DNA from: Streptomyces profundus
GTDB taxonomy: Bacteria; Actinomycetota; Actinomycetes; Streptomycetales; Streptomycetaceae
Reading direction: 5' to 3'
Length of the DNA: 64,000 nucleotides
NCBI RefSeq assembly: GCF_020740535.1
Contig: NZ_CP082362.1
Coordinates: 992,001 to 1,056,000, forward strand
This document shows, one piece after another, positions 25,486 through 36,805 of this stretch. The notes under the pieces are model-generated. The model saw only the letters and a list, made by a program, of their open reading frames with translations. It ran no database searches and was not told the DNA's origin. Each line of letters opens with the position of its first letter. The first letter of the stretch is position 1. Both the position numbers and the translations under genes were made by a program.

Positions 25486-25497
25486 GAAAGCGCTTTC
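25486..25497. promoter_or_regulatory. LacI-type operator upstream of the Gfo/Idh/MocA gene
   Basis: GAAAGCGCTTTC is a perfect 12-base palindrome with a central CG, the classic LacI-family/catabolite operator form. It lies ~118 bases before the oxidoreductase start. No LacI-family gene is in the window. Confidence 0.6.
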
Positions 25498-25614
25498 GAG
25501 CCACCTGGCCTCCTATCCCCGTCACCCTGCCGTCGGTTTCGCCGTCATCGCACCGCGGGCACCACGGCAGGCGCCGCACCGCCCCCGCACCACCGTTTCT
25601 GGGAGAACCCTCGG

Positions 25615-26916
25615 ATGACACGCCGCTACGCTCTGGTCGGACTCGGCAGCCGCGCCCACGTCTATGTGGACGCGCTGCTCGGGGACTGGCGAGACACCGG
25701 AGAGATCGTCGCACTGTGTGACAGCAACCAGACCCGTATGGCGCACCACAACCGTCGCATCCAGGCGGCGGGGCTGCCCCCCGTCCCCACCTACGCCCCC
25801 GACGCGTTCGCCACCGTCCTGGACGCCGCGGACGTCGTCGTGGTGACCAGCGTGGACGCCACCCACGCCCGGTATGTCGTCGCCGCGCTGGACGCGGGCC
25901 GCGACGTCGTCGTGGAGAAGCCCATGACCACCGACGCCGCCGGCTGCGCCGCCATCGCGGAGGCCGCGGAGCGCTCCTCCGGCCGGCTGGTCGTCACCTT
26001 CAACTACCGCTACTCACCCCGTAACTCCACCGTCCGCCAGGTGCTCGCCGACGGGCGGATAGGCGAGGTGACCGCGGTGCACTTCGAGTGGTCCCTGGAC
26101 ACCCTGCACGGCGCCGACTACTTCCGCCGCTGGCACCGGGAGCGGAAGAGCTCCGGCGGGCTGCTGGTGCACAAGTCCACCCACCACTTCGACCTGGTCA
26201 ACTGGTGGCTGGACGCCAGCCCGGAGCTCGTCTTCGCCCAGCAGGGCCTCCGCTTCTACGGCGACGCCAACCCCCCGGCCGCCGAGTTCGGCCCACGCCC
26301 GCCGCGCGGCCACGGCGCCCCCGGGCTCGGCCAGGACCCGTTCCTGCTCGACCTCGCCGCCGACCCCACCCTCAAGGCGCTCTACCTGGACGCCGAACAC
26401 GAGGACGGCTACCTCCGTGACCGGGACGTCTTCTCCCCCGGCGTGGAGATCGCCGACACCATGTCGCTGCTGGTCCGCTACGACAACCGGGCCCAGCTGA
26501 CCTACGCGCTGCACGCGTACGCCCCCTGGGAGGGGTACCGGGTGGTCTTCAACGGCACCGCGGGCCGGCTGGAGCTGGACGTGGTCGAGCGGGCCTGGAC
26601 GCCGAGGGAGGCCGCCGTCGACCCGAGCGCGGCGGCGCACGCCTTCGACGACGGCTACCGGGAGCGGCTCACCCTGCACCGGCACTGGGAACGCCCCGAG
26701 GAGATCCGCATCGAACAGGGCAGCGGCGGACACGGGGGCGGCGACCGGCTGCTGCTCGACGACGTCTTCCGAGGCGCGTCGGACGATCCGCTGGGCCGAC
26801 AGGCGGGTTATCCGGCCGGTATCCGCAGCGTGTTGACGGGGGTAGCCGCCAACGAGTCGGCCCGCACCGGCGCCCCGGTGCGGCTGGTCGACGGCGGATG
26901 CCGGATCGCCGACTGA
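25615..26916 (+). CDS. Gfo/Idh/MocA-family sugar oxidoreductase
   Basis: A 433-residue NAD(P)-dependent oxidoreductase. The N-terminal Rossmann fold starts RYALVGLGSRAHVYVDALLG; the family EKP motif is in DVVVEKPMTTD, and the C-terminal domain carries the catalytic region GGLLVHKSTHHFDLVNWW. It probably oxidises or reduces a hydroxyl of a sugar, inositol or derivative. GGGAGAA precedes the ATG. The palindrome at 25486-25497 implies control by an unlinked LacI-type regulator; it stands alone, with the suf operon divergent. Confidence 0.88.
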   Translation: MTRRYALVGLGSRAHVYVDALLGDWRDTGEIVALCDSNQTRMAHHNRRIQAAGLPPVPTYAPDAFATVLDAADVVVVTSVDATHARYVVAALDAGRDVVVEKPMTTDAAGCAAIAEAAERSSGRLVVTFNYRYSPRNSTVRQVLADGRIGEVTAVHFEWSLDTLHGADYFRRWHRERKSSGGLLVHKSTHHFDLVNWWLDASPELVFAQQGLRFYGDANPPAAEFGPRPPRGHGAPGLGQDPFLLDLAADPTLKALYLDAEHEDGYLRDRDVFSPGVEIADTMSLLVRYDNRAQLTYALHAYAPWEGYRVVFNGTAGRLELDVVERAWTPREAAVDPSAAAHAFDDGYRERLTLHRHWERPEEIRIEQGSGGHGGGDRLLLDDVFRGASDDPLGRQAGYPAGIRSVLTGVAANESARTGAPVRLVDGGCRIAD

Positions 26917-26982
26917 GCGGACGGCGGGCCGGGTGGGCCCGTGCGCGGCCACCCGGGCCACCGGCGCCCGCGCGGGCCCACC

Positions 26983-26988
26983 TAGACT
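26983..26988 (+). promoter_or_regulatory. -10 box giving a leaderless ABC-transporter transcript
   Basis: TAGACT ends seven bases before the ATG of the ABC ATPase gene and there is no ribosome site, the usual layout of leaderless Streptomyces mRNAs. Confidence 0.5.
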
Positions 26989-26995
26989 CGGCGCC

Positions 26996-27927
<932 letters not shown>

Positions 27928-27928
<1 letters not shown>

Positions 27929-28701
27929 TGACCGCCGCCACCGGCCGCCACACCCCCCGCCCCGGCACCGCCCCGCCGTCCCGGATGATCCTGGCCCAGG
28001 CGTCGCTGGAGACCAGGATGCTGCTGCGACACGGGGAGCAGCTGCTGCTCACCATCGTCATCCCCGTGTTGCTGCTGACGCTGTTCAGCTCCGTCGAGCT
28101 GATCGACACCGGCCCTGGGGAGCGGATCGACTTCCTGGCCCCCGGCGTGCTGGCGCTGGCCGTGGTGTCCACGGCGTTCACCGGGCAGGCCATCGCCACC
28201 GGCTACGAGCGGCGCTACGGGGTCCTCAAGCGGCTTGGCGTCTCCCCGCTGCCCCGGTGGGCGCTGCTCGCGGGGAAGACGGGGGCGGTGCTGCTGACCC
28301 TGGCCCTCCAGACGGTCCTGCTGACGGCGGTGGCGCTGGCGCTCGGCTGGTCCCCCACGGGCAACCCCCTCGCGGTGGCGCTGCTGCTGCTGTTGGGCAC
28401 CGCCGCGCTCTCCGGGCTGGGGCTGCTGATGGCGGGCACGCTGCGGGCCGAGGCCACCCTGGCGGCGGCCAACCTGGTCTTCCTCCTGCTGTTGTTCTTC
28501 GGCGGGGTGATCGTCCCGCTGACGGAGTATCCGGACGGGGTGCGGACGGTGTTGGAGCTGCTGCCGGTCTCGGCGCTCTCCGACGGGCTGCGCGAGGTGC
28601 TGCGCGAGGGCGGCTGGCCCGACTGGCAGCAGCTCGGGGTGCTGGCCGGCTGGGCCGTGGTGGGCCTGGGCGGGGCCGCGCGCTTCTTCCGCTGGGAGTA
28701 G
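27928..28701 (+). CDS. ABC-2 type transporter permease
   Basis: A 257-residue membrane protein with about six hydrophobic helices (HGEQLLLTIVIPVLLLTLF, then ALAVVSTAFTGQAIATGY, later LVFLLLLFFGGVIVPLTEYP). It is partner of the ATPase encoded just upstream and coupled to it by a TGATG overlap. The two together should form an exporter; the long N-terminus (RMILAQASLETRMLLRHG) is the typical cytosolic amphipathic helix. Confidence 0.92.
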
Positions 28702-28754
28702 CGGGCCCGTCCGGCGGGGGCTCGTGAATCCGCGCACAAGCATGGGCCTACCAT

Positions 28755-29747
28755 GTGTGGGTGCTCAAGGAAGTCGTGCGAAACCCCCTTGCCTTTGTCG
28801 CCGCCCGCTGGACGCCGCGCCCGGGGACGGTGCGCCGCGCCGCGCTGGCCGCCCTGGTGATGAGCGTGGTCATCGTGGTCACCGGCGGCGCGGTGCGGCT
28901 GACCGGCTCAGGGCTCGGATGTGACACCTGGCCCAAGTGCAGCGACGAGAGCCTCGTCGCCACCACGGAGATGGGCTTCCACGGCGCCATAGAGTTCGGC
29001 AACCGGCTGATGACGTATGTGGTGTGCGCCGCCGTCGGCTGGTTCATCGTCGCCGCCAGGTCGGCCAAGCCGGAGCGGCGCTCCCTGACCCGGCTGGGCT
29101 GGGCGCAGTTCTGGGTGGTGGCCGCCAACGGGATCGTCGGCGGCGTCACCGTGCTGACCGAGCTGAACCCCTTCATCGTCGCCGGGCACTTCCTCGCCGC
29201 CACCGCGCTGGTCACCGTGACCACCCTCAGCTGGGTGCGCGCCAGGGAGGGCGACGCGCCGCCGCGCCCGCTGGTGGGGGTGCCGCTGCGACGCGCGGCG
29301 GTGGGACTGACGCTGCTCTCCGCCGCCCTGGTGGTGGTGGGCACCGGCGTGACCGGCTCGGGGAAGCACGCGGGCGACGACGGCGATATCGAGCGGATGC
29401 CGTTCGACTGGGAGACCATCGCCCAGCTGCACTCCGCCCTGGCCTGGGCGGTGGTGCTGGGCACGCTGGCCATCTGGGCGGCGCTGCGCGTGGTGGACGC
29501 TCCCCCCGCCGTCCGGGCGCGGGCCAGGGAGCTGTTCCTGGTGCTCCTGGCCCAGGGCGTGATCGGCTACGTCCAGTACTTCCTCGACGAGCCCGAGTTC
29601 CTGGTGGGGATGCACCTGCTGGGCGCCACGCTGGTGTGGATCGCCACCCTGCGCCTGCTGCTCGCCACCCGCGAGCGTGAACACCTCGCCCCAGCCGCGC
29701 CCGCCCCCGAGCCCAGCCCACCCCTGGCGACGACCGTCAGCTCCTGA
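28755..29747 (+). CDS. ctaA: Heme A synthase (COX15/CtaA)
   Basis: A 330-residue membrane enzyme with eight predicted helices that converts heme O to heme A for cytochrome oxidase. Heme-ligand histidines appear in TTEMGFHGAIEFGNRLM, PFIVAGHFLAATALV, IAQLHSALAWAV and VGMHLLGATLVW; GCDTWPKC is the cysteine pair near the N-terminal loop. The start is GTG 28755 or GTG 28761; TACCAT just upstream fits a leaderless transcript from 28761. The C-terminus is Pro/Ala rich. ctaB lies nearby at 30713. Confidence 0.94.
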   Translation: MWVLKEVVRNPLAFVAARWTPRPGTVRRAALAALVMSVVIVVTGGAVRLTGSGLGCDTWPKCSDESLVATTEMGFHGAIEFGNRLMTYVVCAAVGWFIVAARSAKPERRSLTRLGWAQFWVVAANGIVGGVTVLTELNPFIVAGHFLAATALVTVTTLSWVRAREGDAPPRPLVGVPLRRAAVGLTLLSAALVVVGTGVTGSGKHAGDDGDIERMPFDWETIAQLHSALAWAVVLGTLAIWAALRVVDAPPAVRARARELFLVLLAQGVIGYVQYFLDEPEFLVGMHLLGATLVWIATLRLLLATREREHLAPAAPAPEPSPPLATTVSS

Positions 29748-29770
29748 GCACGTCCCCGCCGCGCCGGCGC

Positions 29771-30196
29771 TCAGCCCTCCGGGCTCGCCGGCGCGGCGTC
29801 GGATATTCGGAGCCGGTTGCCGTCGGGGTCGGTCAGCTCCACCTCCCGCCCCCAGGGCTCGTCCCGTGGCACCACGGCGAACTCCTCGGCCACCGCGTCG
29901 AGATCGGCGAGCCGCAGGAAGACCAGGCCGCCCGGCGGGGCGTCCCCCTCGTGCTCGGAGAGGAACAGCCGCAGCCGGCCCCTGGCCACCTCGGCGAAGA
30001 CCGGGAAGCCCGGCCCGAAGCGGTGCTCCCAACTCAGGAGAAACCCCAGACGGGCGTACCAGGCGAGCGCCGCGAGGACCTGACCGACCCGCAGGACCGG
30101 AACGGCGTCCTCGGCCGCGGCGGCTCTCCCAGCGGCTTTCGCGGCGGTTCGCCCCACAGCCCTCGCGGCGGGCTTCTCAACAGGTTCCTCGACCAT
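29771..30196 (-). CDS. VOC-family (glyoxalase/bleomycin-resistance fold) protein
   Basis: A 141-residue protein with paired beta-alpha-beta-beta-beta modules: PVLRVGQVLAALAWYARLGF, then VELTDPDGNRLRIS near the C-terminus. Such proteins sequester or modify small molecules such as bleomycin, or isomerise glyoxals. The ATG at 30196 is selected because it lies exactly seven bases from the -10 position of a degenerate DNA-damage promoter motif (30204-30226); ATGs at 30205 and 30220 are also open. The N-terminal ~25 residues are an Ala/Lys-rich disordered tail. Confidence 0.75.
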   Translation of the reverse strand: MVEEPVEKPAARAVGRTAAKAAGRAAAAEDAVPVLRVGQVLAALAWYARLGFLLSWEHRFGPGFPVFAEVARGRLRLFLSEHEGDAPPGGLVFLRLADLDAVAEEFAVVPRDEPWGREVELTDPDGNRLRISDAAPASPEG

Positions 30197-30203
30197 GCCG
30201 CTC

Positions 30204-30226
30204 ATCGTGCCGCATGCCACTGACAG
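30204..30226 (-). promoter_or_regulatory. Degenerate DNA-damage-type promoter of the VOC gene
   Basis: CTGTCAGTG-N8-CACGAT on the minus strand. The upstream half fits the damage consensus; the -10 has C in place of the first T. The -10 ends seven bases before ATG 30196, as in uvrB, uvrC and ogt. Confidence 0.4.
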
Positions 30227-30280
30227 TCGGGCCGGGGCGGCGAGGCGGCGGCCGGGCCGCGGGAACGGACCGGTGCCGGC

Positions 30281-30667
30281 TCAGCTCGGGTTGGGCGGTC
30301 CGCCGAGCTGCGAGCCCGCCATCCTGCTCCACTCGTTGGGGCCGATCCGGACCCGGGCGGCCATCTCGCCGTCGAAGCTCTCGCGCAGCGTGACGCCGGC
30401 ACGCTCGGCGGCCTCGACGAGGATCTCCCGGCGCGGTGCCACCTGGTCGCCGAAGGCGCCGTCCCGGCCCACCAGCACCAGCCGGTGGCCGCGCTCCCCC
30501 AGATAGCTGATCTGCCCCTCGGTGTCCGCCCCGTGCTCGGCGGTGAAGGCGCGCAGACGCTTGGTCACCCGCGCCACCCGGCGTTCGGCCGCCCTGCTGG
30601 GCGGCGCGTCCTCGGGGACGGAACCGGACTCTTCGTTCCCTGCCGTGTCCTGCGCGGTGTCAGCCAT
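30281..30667 (-). CDS. Conserved hypothetical protein
   Basis: A 128-residue soluble protein. The first ~30 residues are disordered (acidic, Ala/Ser/Glu). The remainder is basic at RRVARVTKRLRAF and then mixed alpha/beta (GQISYLGERGHRLVLVGRDGAFGDQV, key part ISYLGERGHRLVLVG). No catalytic motif is evident. It lies between the VOC gene and ctaB, all on the minus strand. Function unknown. Confidence 0.6.
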   Translation of the reverse strand: MADTAQDTAGNEESGSVPEDAPPSRAAERRVARVTKRLRAFTAEHGADTEGQISYLGERGHRLVLVGRDGAFGDQVAPRREILVEAAERAGVTLRESFDGEMAARVRIGPNEWSRMAGSQLGGPPNPS

Positions 30668-30712
30668 GGCCCGTATGCTACCCGCCGGTAAGCCCCGGTG
30701 GGCGCTGGTTCC

Positions 30713-31654
30713 TCAGCGCAGGAAGGGGTCGATGGCCACCGCGAGGAAGACCAGCGAGACATAGGAGATGGACCAGTGGAAGAGCCGCATCTCCTTGAGC
30801 GCGGCGCCGGTCACGCCGGCGCGGGCGCGCGCGTTCAGCGCGTGCGCCTCCCGGAGCCACCAGGCGCCGGCCAGCGTGGCGACCACCGGGTAGAACCAGC
30901 CGGTGTAGCCCAGCGGCCACAGCAGCAGGGAGACCGCCACCATGACCCAGCTGTAGCGCACGATCTGCCGGGCGACCACCTTGTTGCTGGCGATCACGGG
31001 CAGCATGGGCACGCCGACCCGGGCGTAGTCCTCCTTGACCTTCATGGACAGCGGCCAGTAGTGCGGCGGGGTCCAGAAGAAGATCACCATGAAGAGGATC
31101 ACCGCCGCCCAGGACAGCTCACCCGTCACCGAGGACCAGCCGATCAGCACCGGCAGGCAGCCGGCGATGCCGCCCCAGACGATGTTCTGGCTGGTGCGCC
31201 GTTTGAGCAGCATCGTGTAGACCACGACGTAGAAGAGCAGCGCCGCCAGGGCCAGCCAGGCCGACACCCAGTTGACGGTGAGGCCGAACCAGAGGGTGGA
31301 CACGACGGCGAGCGTCACGCCGAACGTCAGGCACTCGCCCGGCGAGACCACCCCGGTGACCAGCGGCCGGTTCCGGGTGCGCGCCATCAGCGCGTCGATG
31401 TCCCGGTCGATGTACATGTTGAGCGCGTTGGCGCCGCCGGCCGAGAGATAGCCGCCGACGCAGGTGGCCAGCACCAGCCAGAGGTCGGGCACCCCCTGGG
31501 CCGCCAGGAACATCACCGGAACGGTGGTGGTCAGCAGCAGCTCGATGATGCGGGGCTTCGTCAGCGCGATGAACGCCTTGACCCGATCTCCCGTTGACCA
31601 ATGGCCGGAGTCCGGAGCGGACCCTGCCACAGGGTGGGAATCAACGGCCGTCAC
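30713..31654 (-). CDS. ctaB: Heme O synthase (protoheme IX farnesyltransferase)
   Basis: A 313-residue UbiA-family prenyltransferase with about nine membrane helices, adding a farnesyl group to heme B on the way to heme A. First Asp-rich motif: [15 protein letters not shown]; second region: [17 protein letters not shown]. The start [13 protein letters not shown] core follows FIAL. GTG 31654 has GAGG eight bases upstream. It is divergent from tkt and functionally paired with ctaA. Confidence 0.94.
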   Translation of the reverse strand: MTAVDSHPVAGSAPDSGHWSTGDRVKAFIALTKPRIIELLLTTTVPVMFLAAQGVPDLWLVLATCVGGYLSAGGANALNMYIDRDIDALMARTRNRPLVTGVVSPGECLTFGVTLAVVSTLWFGLTVNWVSAWLALAALLFYVVVYTMLLKRRTSQNIVWGGIAGCLPVLIGWSSVTGELSWAAVILFMVIFFWTPPHYWPLSMKVKEDYARVGVPMLPVIASNKVVARQIVRYSWVMVAVSLLLWPLGYTGWFYPVVATLAGAWWLREAHALNARARAGVTGAALKEMRLFHWSISYVSLVFLAVAIDPFLR

Positions 31655-32028
31655 GGGCACCTCTGGATGTGCGACATCAGCGATCGGAGGGCAACCCCCG
31701 AGCCCGTGGAACGGGTCTGCCGGGAGCTGGCTGGGCGGGTCCCTGCCGGCCCGAGGGCCGGCGGGTGAGACCCCCACACACCCCGTCACTGTAGTCGCCC
31801 GACTTCGTCCGCCCGCCGCCGGGGGTGCCGTGTTGGCATCGACCCGCGTCCCGCCGGCCGACCGCCCGAGGAGGCTGGGGGAGGACTGGGGACGCCTGTC
31901 CGAACGGCACGGGAGTCGCCGACAGTGCCAGAGGTAGGCTCGACACGGCCAGGTGAGTCCGACTCCGTCGCAGGGCGGGTATGTCATGTCACCAGCCACA
32001 GAACTCCGGAGAGGAGCCCTGACGCAGG
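31655..32028. other. Divergent promoter region between ctaB and tkt
   Basis: 374 bases without a gene. It must hold promoters for ctaB (minus) and the tkt operon (plus). TAGGCT at 31935-31940 is a possible plus-strand -10, giving a ~80-base leader for tkt. I see no convincing operator or riboswitch. Confidence 0.4.
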
Positions 32029-34107
32029 GTGAGCGAGAAGCCGACGACCTCAGATCTCGAATGGACCGAACTGGACCAGCGGGCCGTTGACACAGCCCGC
32101 GTCCTGGCCATGGACTCCGTGCAGAAGGTGGGCAACGGCCACCCGGGCACGGCGATGAGCCTGGCCCCGGCCGCCTACCTTCTCTTCCAGAAGCTGATGC
32201 GGCACGACCCATCGGCCCCCGACTGGGCGGCGCGGGACCGGTTCGTGCTCTCCGTCGGCCATTCCAGCCTGACCCTCTACATCCAGCTCTACCTGGCCGG
32301 CTACGGCCTGGAGTTGGACGATCTGAAGTCCTTCCGCACCTGGGGCTCCCGCACCCCCGGCCACCCCGAGCAGGGGCACACGGTCGGCGTCGAGACCACC
32401 ACGGGCCCGCTGGGCCAGGGCGTGGCCAACGCGGTCGGCATGGCGATGGCCGCGCGGTACGAGCGTGGGCTCTTCGACCCGGAGGCCGCGCCGGGCGCCT
32501 CCCCGTTCGACCACACCATCTGGGTCATCGCCGGCGACGGCTGTCTCCAGGAGGGCGTGGCGGCCGAGGCGTCCTCGCTGGCCGGCCACCAGAAGCTGGG
32601 CAACCTGGTCCTGCTCTACGACGACAACCACATCTCCATCGAGGGCGACACCGAGACCGCGTTCTCCGAGGACGTGCTGGCGCGCTACGCCTCCTACGGC
32701 TGGCATGTGCAGCGGGTCGCGCCGCGGGAGAACGGCGACCTCGACCCCCAGGCGCTGCACGAGGCGTTCCTGGCCGCGCGCGCCGAGACGGGCCGCCCGT
32801 CCATCATCGCCGCCCGTTCGATCATCGCCTGGCCGGCGCCCAACGCGCAGAACACCGAGGCGGCGCACGGCTCGGCGCTGGGCGCCGACGAGGTCGCGGC
32901 CACCAAGACGGTGCTGGGCTTCGACCCGGAGGCGCACTTCGCGGTCGCCCCCGAGGTGCTGCGGCACGGCAGGGGGGCCGTCGAGCGCGGTCAGACGGCG
33001 CGCGCCGACTGGGAGAAGGAGCTGGTCGGCTGGCGGGAGGCCAACCCGGAGCGGGCCGCCCTGTTCGACCGGGTGCGGGCCGGTGAGCTGCCGGAGGGCT
33101 GGGAGAGCGCACTGCCCAGCTTCGACGCGGGCACCGACGTGGCCACCCGCAAGGCGTCCGGCCAGGTGCTGAAGCGGCTGGGCGGGGTGCTTCCCGAGCT
33201 GTGGGGCGGCTCCGCCGACCTGGCCGGGTCCAACAACACCACCATCGACGCCACCTCGTCGTTCCTCCCCGAGGGCAACCCGCTGTCGGTCGCCGACCCC
33301 TACGGCCGCACGGTGCACTTCGGCATCCGCGAGCACGCCATGGGCTCCGCGATGAACGGCGTCGCGCTGCACGGCAACACCCGGATCTACGGCGGCACCT
33401 TCCTGGTCTTCTCCGACTACATGCGCCCCGCCGTGCGGCTGGCCGCGCTGATGGGGCTGCCCGTCACCTATGTCTGGACGCACGACTCGATCGGTCTGGG
33501 CGAGGACGGCCCGACCCACCAGCCGGTCGAGCACCTGGCGAGCCTGCGGGCCATCCCCGGGCTCAACGTGGTGCGTCCCGCCGACGCCAACGAGACGGTC
33601 ATCGCCTGGCGCGAGATCCTCAGGCGCCATCGGACCGCCCCGGCTCCGCACGGCCTCGCGCTGACCCGGCAGAACGTGCCGACCTACGCGGCCGACGAGA
33701 ACACGGCCAGGGGCGGCTATGTGCACACCGAGGCCGAGGGGGGCCCCGCGCGGGTCATCCTGATCGGCACGGGCTCCGAGGTGCATCTGGCGGTGGCGGC
33801 GCGGGAGGCGCTCCAGGCCGAGGGGGTGCCCACTCGGGTGGTGTCGATGCCCTGCGCCGAGTGGTTCGAGGAGCAGGACCAGGCGTACCGGGATCATGTG
33901 CTGTTGCCCGAGGTGCGGGCCAGGGTCGCGGTCGAGGCCGGCATCGGCCTGACCTGGCACCGCTACGTCGGCCAGGCCGGCCGCGTGGTCTCGCTGGAGC
34001 ACTTCGGTGCCTCGGCCGACTACCAGACGCTGTACCGGGAGTTCGGCATCACCCCCGAGGCCGTCGCCCAGGCCGCGCGGGAATCCCTGACGGCCGCCGA
34101 GCGCTGA
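32029..34107 (+). CDS. tkt: Transketolase
   Basis: A 692-residue thiamine-diphosphate enzyme that moves two-carbon units between sugar phosphates in the pentose phosphate pathway. N-terminal [20 protein letters not shown], the ThDP motif [19 protein letters not shown] (core GDG...NH as DDNHISIEG) and the transketolase signature around [13 protein letters not shown] are present, as are catalytic histidines HSSLT and [15 protein letters not shown]. The GTG at 32029 is conserved; a GAGGAG is 12 bases upstream. First gene of the tkt-tal-zwf-opcA-pgl operon. Confidence 0.95.
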   Translation: MSEKPTTSDLEWTELDQRAVDTARVLAMDSVQKVGNGHPGTAMSLAPAAYLLFQKLMRHDPSAPDWAARDRFVLSVGHSSLTLYIQLYLAGYGLELDDLKSFRTWGSRTPGHPEQGHTVGVETTTGPLGQGVANAVGMAMAARYERGLFDPEAAPGASPFDHTIWVIAGDGCLQEGVAAEASSLAGHQKLGNLVLLYDDNHISIEGDTETAFSEDVLARYASYGWHVQRVAPRENGDLDPQALHEAFLAARAETGRPSIIAARSIIAWPAPNAQNTEAAHGSALGADEVAATKTVLGFDPEAHFAVAPEVLRHGRGAVERGQTARADWEKELVGWREANPERAALFDRVRAGELPEGWESALPSFDAGTDVATRKASGQVLKRLGGVLPELWGGSADLAGSNNTTIDATSSFLPEGNPLSVADPYGRTVHFGIREHAMGSAMNGVALHGNTRIYGGTFLVFSDYMRPAVRLAALMGLPVTYVWTHDSIGLGEDGPTHQPVEHLASLRAIPGLNVVRPADANETVIAWREILRRHRTAPAPHGLALTRQNVPTYAADENTARGGYVHTEAEGGPARVILIGTGSEVHLAVAAREALQAEGVPTRVVSMPCAEWFEEQDQAYRDHVLLPEVRARVAVEAGIGLTWHRYVGQAGRVVSLEHFGASADYQTLYREFGITPEAVAQAARESLTAAER

Positions 34108-34142
34108 CACCGATACACGAGACAGCAGGAGACGCGAATTCC

Positions 34143-35261
34143 ATGACTGACGCACTCAAGCGCCTCTCCGAGGAGGGTGTCGCGATCTGGCTGGACGATC
34201 TGTCACGCAGGCGGATCTCGTCCGGCGACCTCGCCGAGCTGCTGGACGCCCAGCACGTGGTGGGTGTGACGACCAACCCGACCATCTTCCAGAAGGCGAT
34301 CTCACACGGCGACGGCTACGAGGAGCAGTTGGCCGACCTCGCGGCCCGCAAGGTGACGGTCGAGGAGGCGGTGCGCATGATCACCACCGCCGATGTCCGG
34401 GACGCCGCCGATGTGCTGCGCCCGGTGCACGAGTCGACCGACGGGCTCGACGGCCGGGTCTCCATCGAGGTGGACCCGAGGCTGGCCCACGACACCCGGG
34501 CGACCATCGCCGAGGCCAAGCAGCTGGCCTGGCTGGTGGACCGCCCCAACACGTTCATCAAGATCCCGGCCACCAGGGCCGGGCTGCCCGCGATCACGGA
34601 GACCATCGGGCGCGGCATCAGCGTCAATGTGACGTTGATCTTCTCGCTGGACCGCTACCGCGAGGTGATGGACGCCTACCAGACGGGTCTTGAGCAGGCG
34701 AAGGCCCGCGGCCTCGACCTGGGCTCGATCTACTCGGTGGCGTCGTTCTTCGTCTCCCGGGTCGACACCGAGATCGACAAGCGGCTGTCGGCGATCGGCA
34801 CCCCGGACGCCGAGGCGCTGAGCGGCAAGGCCGCCCTGGCCAACGCCCGGCTGGCGTACCAGGCGTACGAGGAGGTCGTCGCCGCCGACCGCTGGCAGGC
34901 GCTGGAGCGCGCCGGCGCCAACGCGCAGCGCCCGCTGTGGGCCTCCACCGGGGTGAAGGACCCGAACCTCCCCGACACCCTCTACGTCACGGAGCTGGTG
35001 GCGCCCGGCACGGTCAACACCATGCCGGAGCCGACGCTCAAGGCGGCCGAGGACCACGGGGAGATCGCCGGGGAAACCGTCCGCGGCACCTACGAGCAGG
35101 CGCGCGCCGATCTGGACGCGCTGGCCAAGGTCGGCGTGGACTACGACGACGTGGTGCGGGTGCTTGAGGACGAGGGTGTGGAGAAGTTCGAGACCGCCTG
35201 GGTCGCGCTGCTCGAATCCACCCAGGCGGAGCTGGAACGCCTGGCCCGCGGGGAGGGTTGA
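34143..35261 (+). CDS. tal: Transaldolase
   Basis: A 372-residue actinobacterial-type transaldolase (about 370 residues, longer than the E. coli type) that transfers dihydroxyacetone. [14 protein letters not shown] is the N-terminal signature and the Schiff-base lysine is in [15 protein letters not shown]. It begins 35 bases after tkt with AGCAGGAGACG upstream. The frame open to its left runs through tkt and is not coding. Confidence 0.95.
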   Translation: MTDALKRLSEEGVAIWLDDLSRRRISSGDLAELLDAQHVVGVTTNPTIFQKAISHGDGYEEQLADLAARKVTVEEAVRMITTADVRDAADVLRPVHESTDGLDGRVSIEVDPRLAHDTRATIAEAKQLAWLVDRPNTFIKIPATRAGLPAITETIGRGISVNVTLIFSLDRYREVMDAYQTGLEQAKARGLDLGSIYSVASFFVSRVDTEIDKRLSAIGTPDAEALSGKAALANARLAYQAYEEVVAADRWQALERAGANAQRPLWASTGVKDPNLPDTLYVTELVAPGTVNTMPEPTLKAAEDHGEIAGETVRGTYEQARADLDALAKVGVDYDDVVRVLEDEGVEKFETAWVALLESTQAELERLARGEG

Positions 35262-35269
35262 GACCCAAG

Positions 35270-36805
35270 GTGAGCGGTATCGGGAACCACACAAACCCGC
35301 TACGCGACGCGCAGGACCGCCGACTGCCCCGCATCGCGGGGCCTTCGGGCCTGGTCATCTTCGGGGTCACCGGCGACCTCTCCCGCAAGAAGCTGATGCC
35401 GGCCGTGTACGACCTGTCCAACCGCGGTCTGCTGCCGCCGGGGTTCTCCCTGGTCGGCTTCGCCCGGAGGGACTGGGCGGACGAGGACTTCACCCGGGTG
35501 GTGCACGACTCGGTCAAGCAGTACGCGCGCACCCCGTTCCGTGAGGAGGTCTGGCGGCAGCTGGCCGAGGGCATGCGCTTCGTCCAGGGCACCTTCGACG
35601 ACGACGAGGCGTTCGTCCGGCTGCGCGGCACCATCGACCAGCTGGACAAGGAGCGCGGCACGGGGGGCAACTTCGCGTTCTACCTCTCGGTGCCGCCGAA
35701 GTTCTTCCCCACGGTGGTGCGGCAGCTGAAGAAGCACGGCCTCTCCGAGGGGTCGGGCGACAGCTGGCGGCGGGCCGTGATCGAGAAGCCGTTCGGGCAC
35801 GACCTGGCCTCGGCGCAGGAGCTGAACCGGGTGGTGCACGACGTCTTCCCGGCGCACGAGGTGTTCCGGATCGACCACTACCTCGGGAAGGAGACGGTTC
35901 AGAACATCCTGGCGCTGCGGTTCGCCAACACCATGTTCGAGCCGCTCTGGAACCGCTCCTATGTGGACCATGTCCAGATCACCATGGCCGAGGACATCGG
36001 CATCGGGGGTCGGGCCGGCTACTACGACGGCATCGGCTCCGCCCGGGACGTGATCCAGAACCACCTGCTCCAGCTCCTGGCGCTGACGGCGATGGAGGAG
36101 CCCGCGTCGTTCGACGCGGACACCCTGGTGACCGAGAAGCTCAAGGTGTTGAACGCCGTGAAACTGCCGGCCGATCTGGGCCGGCACACGGTGCGCGGGC
36201 AGTACGCGGCCGGCTGGCAGGGCGGCGAGAAGGTCGCCGGCTATCTGGAGGAGGAGGGCATCGACCCCGCCTCCGCCACGGACACCTACGCGGCCATAAA
36301 GCTGGAGGTGGACAACCGCCGCTGGGCCGGCGTCCCGTTCTACCTGCGCACCGGCAAGCGGCTCGGCCGCCGGGTCACGGAGATCGCCGTGGTCTTCCAA
36401 CGCGCCCCCTACTCCCCCTTCAACACCACCGACACCCAGGAGTTGGGGCGCAACGCCCTGGTGATCCGGGTGCAGCCGGACGAGGGGATCACGGTGCGCT
36501 TCGGCTCCAAGGTGCCGGGCACCCAGATGGAGATCAGGGACGTCACCATGGACTTCGCCTATGGCGAGTCCTTCACCGAGTCCAGCCCGGAAGCATATGA
36601 ACGGCTGCTGCTCGACCTGCTGCTGGGCGACGCGAACCTCTTCCCCCGGCACCAGGAGGTCGAGCGGTCCTGGGAGATCCTCGATCCGATCGAGGAGTTC
36701 TGGGCCCGCCACGGCAAGCCCGAGCCCTACACCGCCGGCACCTGGGGTCCCAAGGCGGCGGACGACATGCTGGCGCGCGACGGACGGAGCTGGCGGCGGC
36801 CATGA
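35270..36805 (+). CDS. zwf: Glucose-6-phosphate dehydrogenase
   Basis: A 511-residue enzyme, the entry step of the oxidative pentose phosphate pathway. Rossmann motif VIFGVTGDLSRKKLMPA; substrate-binding RIDHYLGKETVQNI; EKPFGHD; VPFYLRTGKRL near the C-terminus. GTG 35270 is preferred over TTG 35258. It begins nine bases after tal and its stop overlaps opcA (ATGA). In actinobacteria its activity depends on OpcA. Confidence 0.95.
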   Translation: MSGIGNHTNPLRDAQDRRLPRIAGPSGLVIFGVTGDLSRKKLMPAVYDLSNRGLLPPGFSLVGFARRDWADEDFTRVVHDSVKQYARTPFREEVWRQLAEGMRFVQGTFDDDEAFVRLRGTIDQLDKERGTGGNFAFYLSVPPKFFPTVVRQLKKHGLSEGSGDSWRRAVIEKPFGHDLASAQELNRVVHDVFPAHEVFRIDHYLGKETVQNILALRFANTMFEPLWNRSYVDHVQITMAEDIGIGGRAGYYDGIGSARDVIQNHLLQLLALTAMEEPASFDADTLVTEKLKVLNAVKLPADLGRHTVRGQYAAGWQGGEKVAGYLEEEGIDPASATDTYAAIKLEVDNRRWAGVPFYLRTGKRLGRRVTEIAVVFQRAPYSPFNTTDTQELGRNALVIRVQPDEGITVRFGSKVPGTQMEIRDVTMDFAYGESFTESSPEAYERLLLDLLLGDANLFPRHQEVERSWEILDPIEEFWARHGKPEPYTAGTWGPKAADDMLARDGRSWRRP

